A stretch of 64,000 bases of DNA. Origin: Nocardia jejuensis NBRC 103114 (lineage in GTDB: Bacteria > Actinomycetota > Actinomycetes > Mycobacteriales > Mycobacteriaceae). The notes under the pieces are model-generated. The model saw only the letters and a list, made by a program, of their open reading frames with translations, made no database searches and was not told where the DNA came from. The stretch is from the NCBI RefSeq assembly GCF_001613145.1, contig NZ_BDBU01000016.1:310001-374000 (forward strand), in the 5' to 3' direction. The translations under genes were made by a program, and so were the position numbers. This document shows, piece after piece, positions 37,741 to 46,490 of the stretch (position 1 is its first letter; the number at the start of each line of letters is the position of its first letter).

Positions 37741-37791
37741 AAACCTCGCACCCCCGCCGGGTTTTGGGCCCGGGCGGTGCGTGCGAGGTTT
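37741..37791 (-). terminator. Terminator of the GtrA-like gene
   Basis: Arms AAACCTCGCAC (37741-37751) and GTGCGAGGTTT (37781-37791) are perfect complements; the loop (29 bases) is itself GC-rich and can extend the stem. It lies 17 bases past the stop of the minus-strand gene. Confidence 0.75.
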
Positions 37792-37807
37792 CGGTGCTCT
37801 ACAGGTC

Positions 37808-38323
37808 TCAGAAAACCCAGAGACGCAGGGTCAGGAAGCGGATGGTGCCCACGGCCGCGGTGATGGCCAGCACGGCGAGCGCCTCGGCGCCGCCGCCGAG
37901 GCCGGGCGCGGTGCTGTCCAGGACGGCCAGTCCGGCCGACGTGATCGCCAGGCCCGCGAGCGCCAGGCCGCCGCCCTCGAGTTGCGCGGTGTACCAGCGC
38001 ACCCGTCCGGCCGCGTGGAAGGTCAGGCGCCGGTGCAGTTCGTTGGCCACGGCGGTGCTCACGATGGATCCGGCCAGGTTGGCCAGCTGCGGCCCGCCGC
38101 CGTAGAAGGCCAGGAACAGCAGCAGGTAGCCGATATTGCTCAGACCGCCGACGAGCGCGAAGCGGATGAGTTGCGCGAAGGTGTGCTCACTGCGCAGCCA
38201 GGCCGCGAGCTGCTCGAACCAGCGTGCCCCGGAGGAGCGCACGACGTCGGCGCCGTACGCATAGGTCTCGACCAGTGGGGGCATCGGGGCCCGCTGCGGG
38301 ATGTCCAGGACAGCCATTGTCAT
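37808..38323 (-). CDS. GtrA-like four-helix membrane protein
   Basis: This 171-residue protein has a hydrophilic N-terminal 48 residues followed by four membrane helices, beginning LIRFALVGGLSNIGYLLLFL (about 51-70). The F-x-L-V-G-G-x-x-x-x-x-[ND] start and the later TAVANELHRRLTFHAAGRVR match the GtrA family. GtrA proteins are thought to flip lipid-linked sugars, e.g. for O-antigen or arabinogalactan decoration; mycobacterial Rv3789 is a member. The actual lipid carrier is unknown. It is divergent from sepIVA. Confidence 0.8.
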   Translation of the reverse strand: MTMAVLDIPQRAPMPPLVETYAYGADVVRSSGARWFEQLAAWLRSEHTFAQLIRFALVGGLSNIGYLLLFLAFYGGGPQLANLAGSIVSTAVANELHRRLTFHAAGRVRWYTAQLEGGGLALAGLAITSAGLAVLDSTAPGLGGGAEALAVLAITAAVGTIRFLTLRLWVF

Positions 38324-38629
38324 TTCCCATCGAACACGTCAGGCACGGCCCGGCGTTCCACTTCCTTCTGCTGTCAACCTCTGGAGACTGCGCTGCCTCG
38401 GTCCAACATTTTCTTGCTACAAGAATTTAACACCAACTGGAGGGGTTTCCTCCACTTGTTTTTGTGGTCTTCGGAACACTGATTCCGGGATGAAACACAG
38501 TCCGTCGGTGAAACCGGTTTCCGACACGCCGGGTTCGAACCTTGTCGCCCGCGTCCTGGCGGGCAGACTGGCGAGTAAGCGACGAGGATCGTCTCGACGT
38601 GAGTCCTGGCAGGAGAGTGGGGTAAGAGC
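38324..38629. promoter_or_regulatory. GtrA / sepIVA divergent region with an inverted repeat
   Basis: This 306-base region has no gene. It contains a short AT-rich island (about 38400-38470). In it, TTCTTG (38411-38416) and CAAGAA (38420-38425) form a perfect inverted repeat around CTA, and a second hairpin TGGAGG / CCTCCA (38438-38443, 38449-38454) is followed by T-rich sequence. The first looks like a regulator site for one or both genes. Confidence 0.45.
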
Positions 38630-39376
38630 ATGTACCGGGTATTCGAAGCGCTCGACGAGCTCGTGGCCATCATCGAAGAGGCGCGGGGCATTCCGCCGAC
38701 CCGTAACTGCATCGTGCCGCGCGGCGAGGTGCTGGAACTGCTCGACGACGTGCGCGAAGCCATCCCGGGTGAGCTCGACGACGCCCAGGATGTCCTCGAT
38801 CATCGCGACAAGATCGTGGTCGACGCGCGCAATGCCGCCGAGATCGCGGTCACCGGCGCGAACGCGCAGGCTCACGAGACCGTCACCACTGCGCGCGACG
38901 AGGCCGATCGCATCCTCGCCGACGCCAAGGCGCACGCGGACCGCATGGTCGCCGAGGCCCGCGCGCACGCGGAACACCTGGTCGGATCGGCCGAGGCCGA
39001 GGCCGAACGCGTGGTCGCGGACGGGAACGCGGAGTACGAGGCTGTCACCGGCCGCGCCCGCAGCGAATCCGACCGGATGATCACCGCGGGTCAGTCCTCC
39101 TACGACCGGTCCGTCGCCGAAGGCAAGGCCGAACAGGAACGCCTGGTCTCCCAGACCGAGGTGGTCCGGGCCGCGCACATCGAATCGGCACGGCTCATCG
39201 ATTCGGCCCAGGCCGACTCCGATCGCCTGCGCACCGAATGCGACGACTACGTCGACGCCAAGCTGGCCGATTTCGAGGAGACCCTGAACAGCACGCTGCG
39301 GATCATCGGCCGCGGCCGCTCGCAGGTGCGCACGGGTGCGAGCGTGCCGGACTACGCCTCGGAGTTCCGGCGCTGA
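38630..39376 (+). CDS. sepIVA: SepIVA, DivIVA-like coiled-coil cell-division protein
   Basis: This 248-residue protein starts MYRVFEALDELVAIIEEARG, the conserved N-terminus of SepIVA (Rv2927c). The middle is a long Ala/Glu/Asp/Arg-rich coiled coil (about 60-225) with DEADRILADAKAHADRMVAE and similar heptads. SepIVA is needed for septation in mycobacteria and also affects the intracellular membrane domain. No membrane helix is present. The start is preceded by GGGGTAAG, a modest ribosome-binding site. Position upstream of DUF177-rpmF-rnc matches M. tuberculosis. A 42-base perfect palindrome follows the stop. Confidence 0.9.
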   Translation: MYRVFEALDELVAIIEEARGIPPTRNCIVPRGEVLELLDDVREAIPGELDDAQDVLDHRDKIVVDARNAAEIAVTGANAQAHETVTTARDEADRILADAKAHADRMVAEARAHAEHLVGSAEAEAERVVADGNAEYEAVTGRARSESDRMITAGQSSYDRSVAEGKAEQERLVSQTEVVRAAHIESARLIDSAQADSDRLRTECDDYVDAKLADFEETLNSTLRIIGRGRSQVRTGASVPDYASEFRR

Positions 39377-39410
39377 ACTGACGCGGACGAGAGTCCGGTC
39401 CCAACGGATG

Positions 39411-39452
39411 CACGGCAGCGGCGGTGACCACGTGGTCACCGCCGCTGCCGTG
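39411..39452 (+). terminator. 42-base perfect palindrome after sepIVA
   Basis: The left arm 39411-39431 (starting CACGGCAGCGGCGG) is exactly complementary to the right arm 39432-39452, with no spacer. As RNA it would fold into a roughly 19-pair hairpin, so it probably terminates sepIVA transcription. There is no T-run. Confidence 0.8.
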
Positions 39453-39545
39453 TGCGAGCACGCGATACCGGTTTGGGTGGGAGCGGTCCGTTTCGGTATT
39501 GTCGGGTGGTTGCCCATTCCACACCGAGCGTGAGTGAGTCCATAG

Positions 39546-40208
39546 ATGCCCGCTGAATCCGGTTCCGATTCGCGCCCTCGTCGTCAGCAGACGCCGCAGG
39601 ACGCGGGTTTCATGCTGGATGTGCGCAGTCTCGGACGCAAGCCCGGCTCGATGAAGCAGTTGCATCGCACCGTCGTCACCGCGGAACGAATCGGCCTGGA
39701 AATGGTCGGTATCCCCGTGGGCGCACAGGTGGAGATGGAACTCACCCTGCAGTCGGTCTCCGAGGGCGTACTCGTCATCGGAACCATCGCCGCGCCCCTG
39801 GACGGCGAATGCTCGCGGTGCCTCGAGCCGTTCACCAGCGACCTCGAGCTGCATGTCACCGAGCTTTTCGCTTACCCGGACAGCGCTACCGAGCAGACCA
39901 CCGAGGAAGACGAGATCCACCGGATGGTCGATGACTTCATCGATCTGGAACCCGTGGTGATCGACGCCGTCGGCCTGGACCTGCCGATGCAGCCGCTGTG
40001 CGAACCCGATTGCGCGGGACTGTGCCCGGAATGCGGTGTACGGATGGCGATTGCGGGTTCCGGCCACGGTCATGAGATACTTGACCCTCGCTGGGCCGGG
40101 CTCGCGAATTTCGCTGCTGACGGCGATGCCGTCCAGGACCCCGCCCCATCATCAGATTCCACCCTTGCGGGCCACAATGGCGCCGCGAGTAAGACAGAGG
40201 AGAAGTAG
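39546..40208 (+). CDS. DUF177 (YceD) family protein
   Basis: This 220-residue protein contains the family core: [20 protein letters not shown] (about 22-41), [20 protein letters not shown] (about 84-103) and [15 protein letters not shown] near 157. The cysteines of CSRC and CAGLCPEC are typical of DUF177. YceD in E. coli is linked to 23S rRNA accumulation and plant DUF177 to 23S rRNA processing, which agrees with its placement directly before rpmF and rnc. The last 35 residues are low-complexity. Its stop is 2 bases before the rpmF GTG, so translation is coupled. Confidence 0.9.
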   Translation: MPAESGSDSRPRRQQTPQDAGFMLDVRSLGRKPGSMKQLHRTVVTAERIGLEMVGIPVGAQVEMELTLQSVSEGVLVIGTIAAPLDGECSRCLEPFTSDLELHVTELFAYPDSATEQTTEEDEIHRMVDDFIDLEPVVIDAVGLDLPMQPLCEPDCAGLCPECGVRMAIAGSGHGHEILDPRWAGLANFAADGDAVQDPAPSSDSTLAGHNGAASKTEEK

Positions 40209-40210
40209 TC

Positions 40211-40393
40211 GTGGCCGTTCCGAAGCGCCGGATGTCTCGTGCCAACACCCACGCGCGTCGCAGCCAGTGGAAGGCCACCGCGCCTACCCTGATCACCTGC
40301 CCGAACCGGGCCTGCGGCCAGCAGACCCTCCCGCACATCGCGTGCCCGTCCTGCGGCACGTACAAGGGCCGCCAGGTCACGGCTGCGGTCTGA
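40211..40393 (+). CDS. rpmF: Ribosomal protein bL32
   Basis: This 60-residue protein reads [20 protein letters not shown] at its start, the invariant L32 opening, and carries a zinc ribbon CPNRACGQ ... [10 protein letters not shown]. It belongs to the 50S subunit. The GTG start follows AGGAGAAG overlapping the end of the DUF177 gene. It lies in the DUF177-rpmF-rnc-mutM cluster. Confidence 0.97.
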   Translation: MAVPKRRMSRANTHARRSQWKATAPTLITCPNRACGQQTLPHIACPSCGTYKGRQVTAAV

Positions 40394-40413
40394 CTTCCTG
40401 GATCCAGCCGACA

Positions 40414-41184
40414 GTGACCGCCAGCAAGGACACGGTGGGCGCGCCCGTGGGTGACGCAGCCGATCACGCCAGCCTGCTCGAGGCGCTCGGCGTGGGCTTA
40501 CAACCGGAGTTGTTGCGCCTGGCGCTGACTCACCGGTCGTACGCCTACGAGAACGGTGGACTGCCGACCAACGAGCGCCTGGAGTTTCTGGGCGATTCGG
40601 TGCTCGGTCTGAGCATTACCGAACGCCTCTATCTGGAGCACCCGGACAAGTCCGAGGGCGAGCTGGCGAAGCTGCGCGCGAGCGTGGTCAACATGCACGC
40701 GCTGGCCGAGGTGGCGCGTGTGCTCGGCGAGGGCGGCCTCGGCCGCCACCTGCTGCTCGGCAAGGGCGAAGAGCTCACCGGCGGCCGGGACAAGCCGAGC
40801 ATTCTCGCCGACGGCATGGAGTCGTTGCTCGGAGCCGTGCATCTCGAGCACGGCATCGACACGGCCCGCGAGGTCGTGCTGCGCCTGTTCGCGGCCCTGC
40901 TCGAGCGTGGCCCCCGCATGGGCGCCGGGCTCGACTGGAAGACCAGCCTTCAGGAGCTGACGGCCGAACGCGGCATCGGTGTACCCAGTTACGAAATCAC
41001 CTCCACCGGGCCCGACCACGACAAGGAGTTCACCGCCACCGCGGTGATCGGTGGTCAGGCCTACGGGCAGGGGGTGGGCCGCTCCAAGAAGGAAGCGGAA
41101 CAGAAGGCGGCCGGCACGGCCTATCAGGCGTTGAACGCCGATAGCGCCGACCAGGACGCCGAGGGCTCGGCCGACAACGGCTGA
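40414..41184 (+). CDS. rnc: Ribonuclease III
   Basis: This 256-residue endonuclease cuts double-stranded RNA in rRNA and mRNA processing. The catalytic signature is [20 protein letters not shown] (about 49-68), followed by the second acidic cluster [15 protein letters not shown] (about 132). A C-terminal dsRNA-binding domain ends with [20 protein letters not shown] chose the GTG at 40414 ([11 protein letters not shown]), 20 bases after rpmF; the ribosome-binding site is weak. Its stop overlaps the mutM start (TGATG). Confidence 0.95.
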   Translation: MTASKDTVGAPVGDAADHASLLEALGVGLQPELLRLALTHRSYAYENGGLPTNERLEFLGDSVLGLSITERLYLEHPDKSEGELAKLRASVVNMHALAEVARVLGEGGLGRHLLLGKGEELTGGRDKPSILADGMESLLGAVHLEHGIDTAREVVLRLFAALLERGPRMGAGLDWKTSLQELTAERGIGVPSYEITSTGPDHDKEFTATAVIGGQAYGQGVGRSKKEAEQKAAGTAYQALNADSADQDAEGSADNG

Positions 41185-42041
41185 TGCCCGAACTCCCCGA
41201 GGTCGAAGTCGTACGGCGCGGGCTCGCCGAACATGTGGTGGGCCGCGCCGTCGAGTCGGTGACGGTCAAGCATCCGAGGTCGGTGCGGCGGCACCTGCCC
41301 GGCGCGGACGATCTCGCCGCCCGGCTCACCGGCCTGCGGGTCGAGTCCGCGCAGCGGCGCGGCAAATTCCTCTGGCTCACCTTCGACGAGCCCGACACCT
41401 CTCTGGTCGTGCATCTGGGTATGAGCGGGCAGATGCTGGTGCAGCCCGCCGACGCGCCCCTGGAGAAGCACGCGCACATCATCGCCGGTCTCGATTCCGG
41501 GCGGCAGTTGCGATTCATCGATCAGCGCACGTTCGGCGGCTGGCAGTTGGCCGATCTGGTCGAGGTGGACGGTTCACTGGTCCCGGATTCGGCCGCGCAC
41601 ATTGCGCGCGATCCGCTGGATCCGCTGTACGACCCCGATCGCGTCGTGAAAGCCTTGCGCGCCAAGCAGTCCGAGATCAAGCGGGTGCTGCTGGATCAGA
41701 CCGTCATCTCCGGGGTCGGCAACATCTACGCCGACGAGGCGCTGTGGCGGGCCGGGATCCACGGCGAACGGGTCGCGGCCAAGCTGACCCGCCCGGTGCT
41801 GCACTCCCTGCTCACCGAGGTGCAGACGGTGATGGGTGAAGCCCTGCTGGCCGGCGGCACCTCCTTCGACGCGCTGTACGTCAACGTGAACGGTCAGTCC
41901 GGCTATTTCGAGCGCTCGCTCAATGCCTACGGCCGCGAGCACGAACCGTGCCGCCGCTGCGGTGCGCCCATGGTCCGCGAGAAGTTCATGAACCGCTCCT
42001 CGTTCTCGTGCCCGCGCTGCCAGGCACGGCCGCGTAGCTGA
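41184..42041 (+). CDS. mutM: Formamidopyrimidine-DNA glycosylase
   Basis: This 285-residue bifunctional glycosylase/AP lyase removes oxidised purines such as 8-oxoG. The catalytic N-terminus is [20 protein letters not shown] (Pro2, Glu3 after Met removal). The conserved Lys is in KRGKFLW-like sequence ([11 protein letters not shown]), and the H2TH region is [20 protein letters not shown]. The zinc finger is [20 protein letters not shown] followed by CPRC. Complete and of normal length. It is coupled to rnc by a one-base overlap. In M. tuberculosis the pair is rnc-fpg. Confidence 0.96.
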   Translation: MPELPEVEVVRRGLAEHVVGRAVESVTVKHPRSVRRHLPGADDLAARLTGLRVESAQRRGKFLWLTFDEPDTSLVVHLGMSGQMLVQPADAPLEKHAHIIAGLDSGRQLRFIDQRTFGGWQLADLVEVDGSLVPDSAAHIARDPLDPLYDPDRVVKALRAKQSEIKRVLLDQTVISGVGNIYADEALWRAGIHGERVAAKLTRPVLHSLLTEVQTVMGEALLAGGTSFDALYVNVNGQSGYFERSLNAYGREHEPCRRCGAPMVREKFMNRSSFSCPRCQARPRS

Positions 42042-42137
42042 CCGTTCATGCCGTAGGTTGGAACTAGCCCACCATTCGATCGCCTCGAAGCGCTACCTTT
42101 TTCCCAGCGGCACGCGTGGTGCCGGCTGGAGGGACCA

Positions 42138-42719
42138 ATGCGCAAACTGACCTACTACGTCGCAGCCACGATCGACGGGTTCATCGCTTCCGAGGACGGT
42201 TCGGTCGATTTCTTCCCGGTCGGGGGTGACCACGGCCCGGCGATCATCGCGCAGTATCCCGAAACACTGCCCACCAAGGTGCGCGAGGCGCTCTGCGTGG
42301 ACAAACCCAGCACCACCTTCGACACCGTCGTGATGGGCCGCAAGACCCACGATTTCGGCGTCCGCACCGGGACCTCCAGCCCCTATTCGCATCTGCGGCA
42401 GTTCGTGGTCTCCACCACGCTCCCGGAGGCGCCCGCCTCGGATGTGGAGTTGATCTCCACCGATCCGCTGGCCCGGGTGCGGGAGCTCAAGCGCGAGAAG
42501 GGCCTCGGCATCTGGCTGTGCGGCGGCGGCGAACTGGCGCAGACGCTGCTGCCGGAGATCGATCAGGTCTTCCTGAAGCTGTATCCGATCGTGCTGGGTC
42601 ACGGTCGGCCGCTGTTCGGTTCGGGGTCACGCTTGCCCGAGGCCACCCGCTTCCGGGTGCAGACCAGTCGGGTGTTCGAGGACGGCGTGGCGTTCATCAA
42701 GTACAGCCGGGTGCGCTGA
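42138..42719 (+). CDS. RibD C-terminal / dihydrofolate reductase-like protein
   Basis: This 193-residue protein has the DHFR-like fold of the RibD_C family: KLTYYVAATIDGFIASEDGS (about 3-22), TVVMGRKTHDFG (about 63-74), LREKGLGIWLCGGGELAQTL-like region (KREKGLGIWLCGGGELAQT, about 119) and ALIKYSRV-type C-terminus (VAFIKYSRVR). YyaP/YwjB-type members are NADPH-dependent reductases of unknown substrate. A strong GGAGGGA ribosome-binding site precedes the ATG. It is not part of a riboflavin operon. A terminator follows. Confidence 0.82.
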   Translation: MRKLTYYVAATIDGFIASEDGSVDFFPVGGDHGPAIIAQYPETLPTKVREALCVDKPSTTFDTVVMGRKTHDFGVRTGTSSPYSHLRQFVVSTTLPEAPASDVELISTDPLARVRELKREKGLGIWLCGGGELAQTLLPEIDQVFLKLYPIVLGHGRPLFGSGSRLPEATRFRVQTSRVFEDGVAFIKYSRVR

Positions 42720-42784
42720 GTCCGCGCGTGGTCGAGCCCGGGTCGGCCTGAGCGCGAAACGCCTTCGGCCCCACCGCGACACGA

Positions 42785-42819
42785 CCGTGCCCGCCCCCGG
42801 AACTCGGGCGCGGGCACGG
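42785..42819. terminator. Terminator between convergent genes
   Basis: Arms CCGTGCCCGC (42785-42794) and GCGGGCACGG (42810-42819) are perfect complements with a 15-base loop. It serves the RibD-like gene and/or the DUF350 gene. Confidence 0.75.
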
Positions 42820-42845
42820 ATTCGGTTGTGCGGCTGCGTATGTGC

Positions 42846-43298
42846 TCAGAGAATCGCGACGGCGACGACCAGGCCGAGGGCGAAGTGCGCGGCGGCGACC
42901 ATGAGCGCCTCGGTGCTGAATTCGGGACTCTTCAGGACCGCGCCGATATCGATGCCGAAGACGAATTCGATGACGCGGACCGAGATCACCTGCGCGACAA
43001 TGCCGACCAGGCCGTAGACGCCGGCCGCGATCAGGCCCTCGCCGAGCTTGCCCGCCGAGGAGTAGATGGCCAGCACCACGATGAACGCCATGCTGATCAT
43101 GCCCGCGGCGCTGACGATCACCGCGTTCGGCAGACCCTGCGCGACCATGCCGCGCAGGCTGCCCGGGGTGGTCAGGTCCACGGCGAAGAAGCCCAGGAGC
43201 ATGAGCACCAGGCCGACGAGCGCGTAGAGGAGAATCGCGCCGACGCCGCGGCCGAGTGAACTCCAGTACCCGGCTTCGAGTGCGAGCGTGGTGGTCAT
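42846..43298 (-). CDS. DUF350 membrane protein
   Basis: This 150-residue protein has four hydrophobic segments, starting GVGAILLYALVGLVLMLLGFF (about 18-38). The DLTTPGSLRGMVAQGLPNAV loop (about 41-60) matches DUF350 (YjfL in E. coli). DUF350 genes usually sit next to a glutathionylspermidine-synthase-fold ATP-grasp gene, as here. Function is unknown; a role in membrane stress has been suggested from neighbours. It is the last gene of a three-gene minus-strand cassette, 45 bases after the ATP-grasp gene. Confidence 0.82.
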   Translation of the reverse strand: MTTTLALEAGYWSSLGRGVGAILLYALVGLVLMLLGFFAVDLTTPGSLRGMVAQGLPNAVIVSAAGMISMAFIVVLAIYSSAGKLGEGLIAAGVYGLVGIVAQVISVRVIEFVFGIDIGAVLKSPEFSTEALMVAAAHFALGLVVAVAIL

Positions 43299-43343
43299 CG
43301 ATGGTCCTCCAGGTAGTGGGGTGCGGTCGGGGAAGCGGGTGGG

Positions 43344-44513
43344 TCAGGACTGCTGCGGAATGCGGTGCGGGACGAAGGCGGCGCCGTCGTCGGTGATCAA
43401 CCCGGCCGTCTCGCGGATGCCGAGACCGGCCGAGGTGTCCCCGACGATCCACGCGCCGAGCACGGGACGCATACCGTCGAATTCCGGTAGCGGGTCGAGC
43501 AATTGGTAGACGAAGCCCTCTTCGCCGTAGACGCCGCCGGTGGCGGTCTCCATGCCCGCGCCCACGATGGTCATGTTCGCGCCCTCACGACCGAGTTTGG
43601 GCTTGCGGATGTACTCGGTGAGCTCGTGCGGGTCGTCGAGATAGGTCGGCAGCAGGTTGGGGTGGCCGGGGTACATCTCCCACAGCACCGCCAGCATGGC
43701 CTTGTTCGAGAGCATGGTCTTCCACAGCGGTTCGAGCCACATGGTGCTTGGCAGCGACTGGGTGACTCGTTTGCCGAAGTCGTCGTCCAGCACCCATTCC
43801 CACGGGTACAGCTTGAAGATGGAATCGATCGGGGCTTCGGCCAGATCGACGAAACGCTCCAGCTCCGTATCGAATCCGATGTCCTCGATGGGCAGCGCGA
43901 CGGTGTCGAAGCCGGCCTCGGCGGCGGTCTCCTGCAGGTATGCGGTGGTGACATTGTCCTCACCCGAGGCGTCCGAGCCGGACCAGCTGAAGTGCAGTTC
44001 GGAGCTGGGCAGCAGATCGCGCAGCTCGCTCCAGCGCTCGACCAGCTTCTCGTGCAACGAGTTCCACTGATCGTCGTCCGGGTGCGTGTCGGTCAGCCAG
44101 TGCCACTGCACGATCGCCGCCTCCAGCAGGGAGGTGGGCGTATCGGCGTTGTACTCCAACAGCTTCGCCGGTCCGCGTCCGTCGTATCGCAGATCGAAGC
44201 GGCCGTAGACGTGCGGGTCCGAGCGTTTCCAGGAGTTGGCGATGTGCTCCCAACTCCATTGCGGCAGACCGAAATCGGCGAAGCGCTCGGTCAGGATGAT
44301 GTGCTCGACCGCGTGCAGGCACATCGAGTGCAGCACCTCGACCTGCGCTTCGAGCGAGAGGATCTCGGCCATGTCGAACTCGTAGTGCACCGATTCGTCC
44401 CAGTAGGGCCGCGGCTGTCCCTGGGCGTCACGGCCCGGCGAGCCGTACACCAGGCCCTGGCCCTGAATGGTCTGCTCCCAGCCGGGGCGCGGCGTGCTCC
44501 GCACTCGCCGCAT
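43344..44513 (-). CDS. Glutathionylspermidine synthase-fold ATP-grasp protein (YgiC/YjfC-like)
   Basis: This 389-residue protein matches the GSP_synth fold: WDESVHYEFDMAEILSLEAQ (about 32-51), GRFDLRYDGRGPAKLLEYNA (about 95-114), SSELHFSWSGSDASGEDNV and the terminal ATP-grasp stretch IRKPKLGREGANMTIVGAG near 302. It is half the length of the bifunctional E. coli Gsp enzyme and lacks the amidase, as in YgiC/YjfC, whose substrates are undefined. Nocardia makes mycothiol rather than glutathione, so the substrate is unlikely to be glutathionylspermidine. Its ATG overlaps the TGA of the upstream gene by one base, so the pair is translationally coupled. Confidence 0.85.
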   Translation of the reverse strand: MRRVRSTPRPGWEQTIQGQGLVYGSPGRDAQGQPRPYWDESVHYEFDMAEILSLEAQVEVLHSMCLHAVEHIILTERFADFGLPQWSWEHIANSWKRSDPHVYGRFDLRYDGRGPAKLLEYNADTPTSLLEAAIVQWHWLTDTHPDDDQWNSLHEKLVERWSELRDLLPSSELHFSWSGSDASGEDNVTTAYLQETAAEAGFDTVALPIEDIGFDTELERFVDLAEAPIDSIFKLYPWEWVLDDDFGKRVTQSLPSTMWLEPLWKTMLSNKAMLAVLWEMYPGHPNLLPTYLDDPHELTEYIRKPKLGREGANMTIVGAGMETATGGVYGEEGFVYQLLDPLPEFDGMRPVLGAWIVGDTSAGLGIRETAGLITDDGAAFVPHRIPQQS

Positions 44514-45571
44514 CACGAACCACTGCTCCCGCCGATTTTCGCGCCCAGTCCGCCACGCTGAATGGTGCTGCCGCTCTTGGTCTTGATGCTCGCACCCTTC
44601 GGCGTCACGGTGGTTCCGCCCGAGGGCGCCTTGCCGAGGGTGTTGTCGGCGCCGCTGCCGCCGTAGTAGTAGCGGTACTGGCCGCCGTTGAAGATATAGA
44701 CGCCGCCGAAGCCGCTGTTGTACGTGCCCGACGAGGTCGCCTTCTGGCAGCTGTCGTCGGCCACGATGATCTCCTGGCCGTCGTGATCGGCGACGATGCT
44801 CTGCCCGTTGCCGAGCGCGACGGTCTGGCCCTTGTTGGCCACCACCGTGCAGTAGGCGGTCACCTCGGGTGCGGTGAGCGCGCTGTAGGCCAGATAGCCG
44901 CCGCCGACCAGGGCCGCGACGCCGACCACCGCGACACCGCCGATCAGCAGCTTCTTGCGCTTCTTGCGCTTGTCCTCGGCGGCATCGATCTCCGCCTGCG
45001 CCTGTTCCTGCGCGCGGCGCTGCGCCTTCTCCCGCGCTCGCGCCTCCGCGACCGTGGGCGGGCGCGGCTGAGTGACCCCGGCCTGCTGCACCTGCATGCG
45101 GCCACGCCGGGGCGCCGGGGGATCGAAGGTCGCGGGCACCGGCGCAGCCGCGGGATCGAGCGAGGGGGCGGGCATCTCGAACGCGCCGGGGGTGAACTGC
45201 GGATCCCCGGTGCCCGCGGGAGCGCCGAAACCTCCGGGGGCGCCGGGCTCCGTGGGGGTTCCGAAGCCACCGGGAGTGTCTCGGCCCGTGGGAGATCCGG
45301 AGTTCGTGGGTCCGGAATCCGCCGCTACCGGGCGGTCGTCGGCCTCCGGCTCCGGAAGTCCTTCGGGCCATGGGGTTCCCGGCGTCGCCGCTCCCGGGGA
45401 TGTGGATTCCGCGGCCGGTACCGGGCGTGCGCGCGGGGTGATCGGGTGGCCGCCCGATCCCCACTGCTCGCCTTCGGGCGTGGAAGAGTCGGGGCGTGCG
45501 TCATCGGGTTCCGGTGTGCCGGGCCCGCGTTCCGGATCATCGGGTTTGTCGCCGAAGCGTTCAATGGCCAA
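44513..45571 (-). CDS. Proline-rich single-pass protein with YgiB/DUF1190-like C-terminus
   Basis: This 352-residue protein has three parts. Residues 1 to about 160 are Pro/Gly/Thr/Glu-rich and disordered. A charged coiled stretch (EARAREKAQRRAQEQAQAEI, then DKRKKRKK) leads into one membrane helix (LLIGGVAVVGVAALVGGGYL, about 207-226). The extracytoplasmic tail has two cysteines (TAYCTVVANKG, DDSCQKATSSG) and a Gly/Tyr-rich GGVYIFNGGQYRYYYGGSG. In E. coli the ATP-grasp genes ygiC and yjfC are paired with DUF1190 genes ygiB and yjfM; the coupled arrangement and Tyr-rich tail here suggest a functional analogue (inference). It starts the cassette. Confidence 0.65.
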   Translation of the reverse strand: MAIERFGDKPDDPERGPGTPEPDDARPDSSTPEGEQWGSGGHPITPRARPVPAAESTSPGAATPGTPWPEGLPEPEADDRPVAADSGPTNSGSPTGRDTPGGFGTPTEPGAPGGFGAPAGTGDPQFTPGAFEMPAPSLDPAAAPVPATFDPPAPRRGRMQVQQAGVTQPRPPTVAEARAREKAQRRAQEQAQAEIDAAEDKRKKRKKLLIGGVAVVGVAALVGGGYLAYSALTAPEVTAYCTVVANKGQTVALGNGQSIVADHDGQEIIVADDSCQKATSSGTYNSGFGGVYIFNGGQYRYYYGGSGADNTLGKAPSGGTTVTPKGASIKTKSGSTIQRGGLGAKIGGSSGS

Positions 45572-45598
45572 CGGTCGACTCCTCGAACTCTCCCCGCA

Positions 45599-45880
45599 CT
45601 AACGCTCCTCGAATCCCGCCATGCCGCCCGGTGTGGCGGCCCAGTCTTCCACAACGAGATCTACCCGGCCAGGCGTATCGCCGGAGTTCAACAGCGCGAG
45701 CAGCTTCTCACACGCACCGCGCGATCCCTCGGCGACGACGTGCACGCGGCCGTCGCGGTGATTGCGGGCGTACCCGGTCAGGCCCAGCTCCAGGGCGCGG
45801 GACCGGGTCCACCAGCGGAAGCCGACGCCTTGCACGCGCCCGTGCACCCAGGCGCTGAGCCGGGTCGTCTCGGAGTTCAC
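45599..45880 (-). CDS. acyP: Acylphosphatase
   Basis: This 93-residue protein contains [20 protein letters not shown] (about 8-27), the phosphate-binding loop with catalytic Arg (GVGFR), and [17 protein letters not shown] with the catalytic Asn (ARN). It hydrolyses carboxyl-phosphate bonds. In mycobacteria acyP lies near mutM and smc; here the mutM link is interrupted by the RibD-like gene and the DUF350 cassette. It lies 10 bases after the OsmC gene stop on the same strand, so they are probably co-transcribed. Confidence 0.93.
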   Translation of the reverse strand: MNSETTRLSAWVHGRVQGVGFRWWTRSRALELGLTGYARNHRDGRVHVVAEGSRGACEKLLALLNSGDTPGRVDLVVEDWAATPGGMAGFEER

Positions 45881-45890
45881 GCGCGGGCGG

Positions 45891-46355
45891 TCAGTCGTCC
45901 GCGCGGAAGGTCAGACTGACCTTGGTGCCCGCCTTGAGGGTGCGTCCGACGGTGCACACCTTGTCGATCGAGCGCTGCGCGGCGACCAGCAGGCGCTCCC
46001 GGGTCTGCTCGTCGAGCTCGCTGAGGTCGAGCTCGAACGATTCGGTGAGCTCGGGGTAGGTCTCGTTCTCGCGGTCGGCGTCGCCGCTCACGCGCACGGT
46101 GGCGTCGAAGCTCTCACCGAGTTTGCGCGAGAGGGTGAAGTCGGCGCTGAGGCCGGTGCAGCCCGCGAGCGCGATCTTCAGCAGCTCGCCCGGGGTGAAC
46201 GCGCCGGGCACGCCCGCGGATGCGATCAGCACCTCGCCGCCACGATTGTTGCGGCCGGTGTACGCGCGGGTTCCGGTGCGTTCGGCCCACAGTTCCACCG
46301 GTTCGGTGGCGGTGGCGGGTGTTGCGGTCTGCGGTGCGGCGGTCTGCTCGGACAT
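45891..46355 (-). CDS. OsmC/Ohr-family peroxidase-like protein
   Basis: This 154-residue protein has the OsmC fold with both redox cysteines: [20 protein letters not shown] (Cys near 61) and [19 protein letters not shown] near the C-terminus. The N-terminal [24 protein letters not shown] strand region ([20 protein letters not shown]) is typical. OsmC and Ohr proteins reduce organic hydroperoxides. I start at MSEQTAAPQ, after GGAGG; the 32-residue upstream extension is arginine-rich and unlikely. The order OsmC-acyP agrees with mycobacteria. Confidence 0.88.
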   Translation of the reverse strand: MSEQTAAPQTATPATATEPVELWAERTGTRAYTGRNNRGGEVLIASAGVPGAFTPGELLKIALAGCTGLSADFTLSRKLGESFDATVRVSGDADRENETYPELTESFELDLSELDEQTRERLLVAAQRSIDKVCTVGRTLKAGTKVSLTFRADD

Positions 46356-46490
46356 ATCAAGATCCTCCCATTGGGTGCTGGCACAGGGCGCGAGGGCTGG
46401 GCGGGCATCGCGGCGCCGGGGTCGGATTCGCCCCGAACCCCGGCGTGACATGCCCGTTCAGCGGCCGCTGCGTTCCCAACGCGGAGACGG

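Noticed and set aside
44514..45464. 317-codon extension of the ATP-grasp gene upstream of 44513
   Set aside because: It overlaps the Pro-rich membrane protein in another frame; the ATG overlapping that gene's stop is the normal coupled start.
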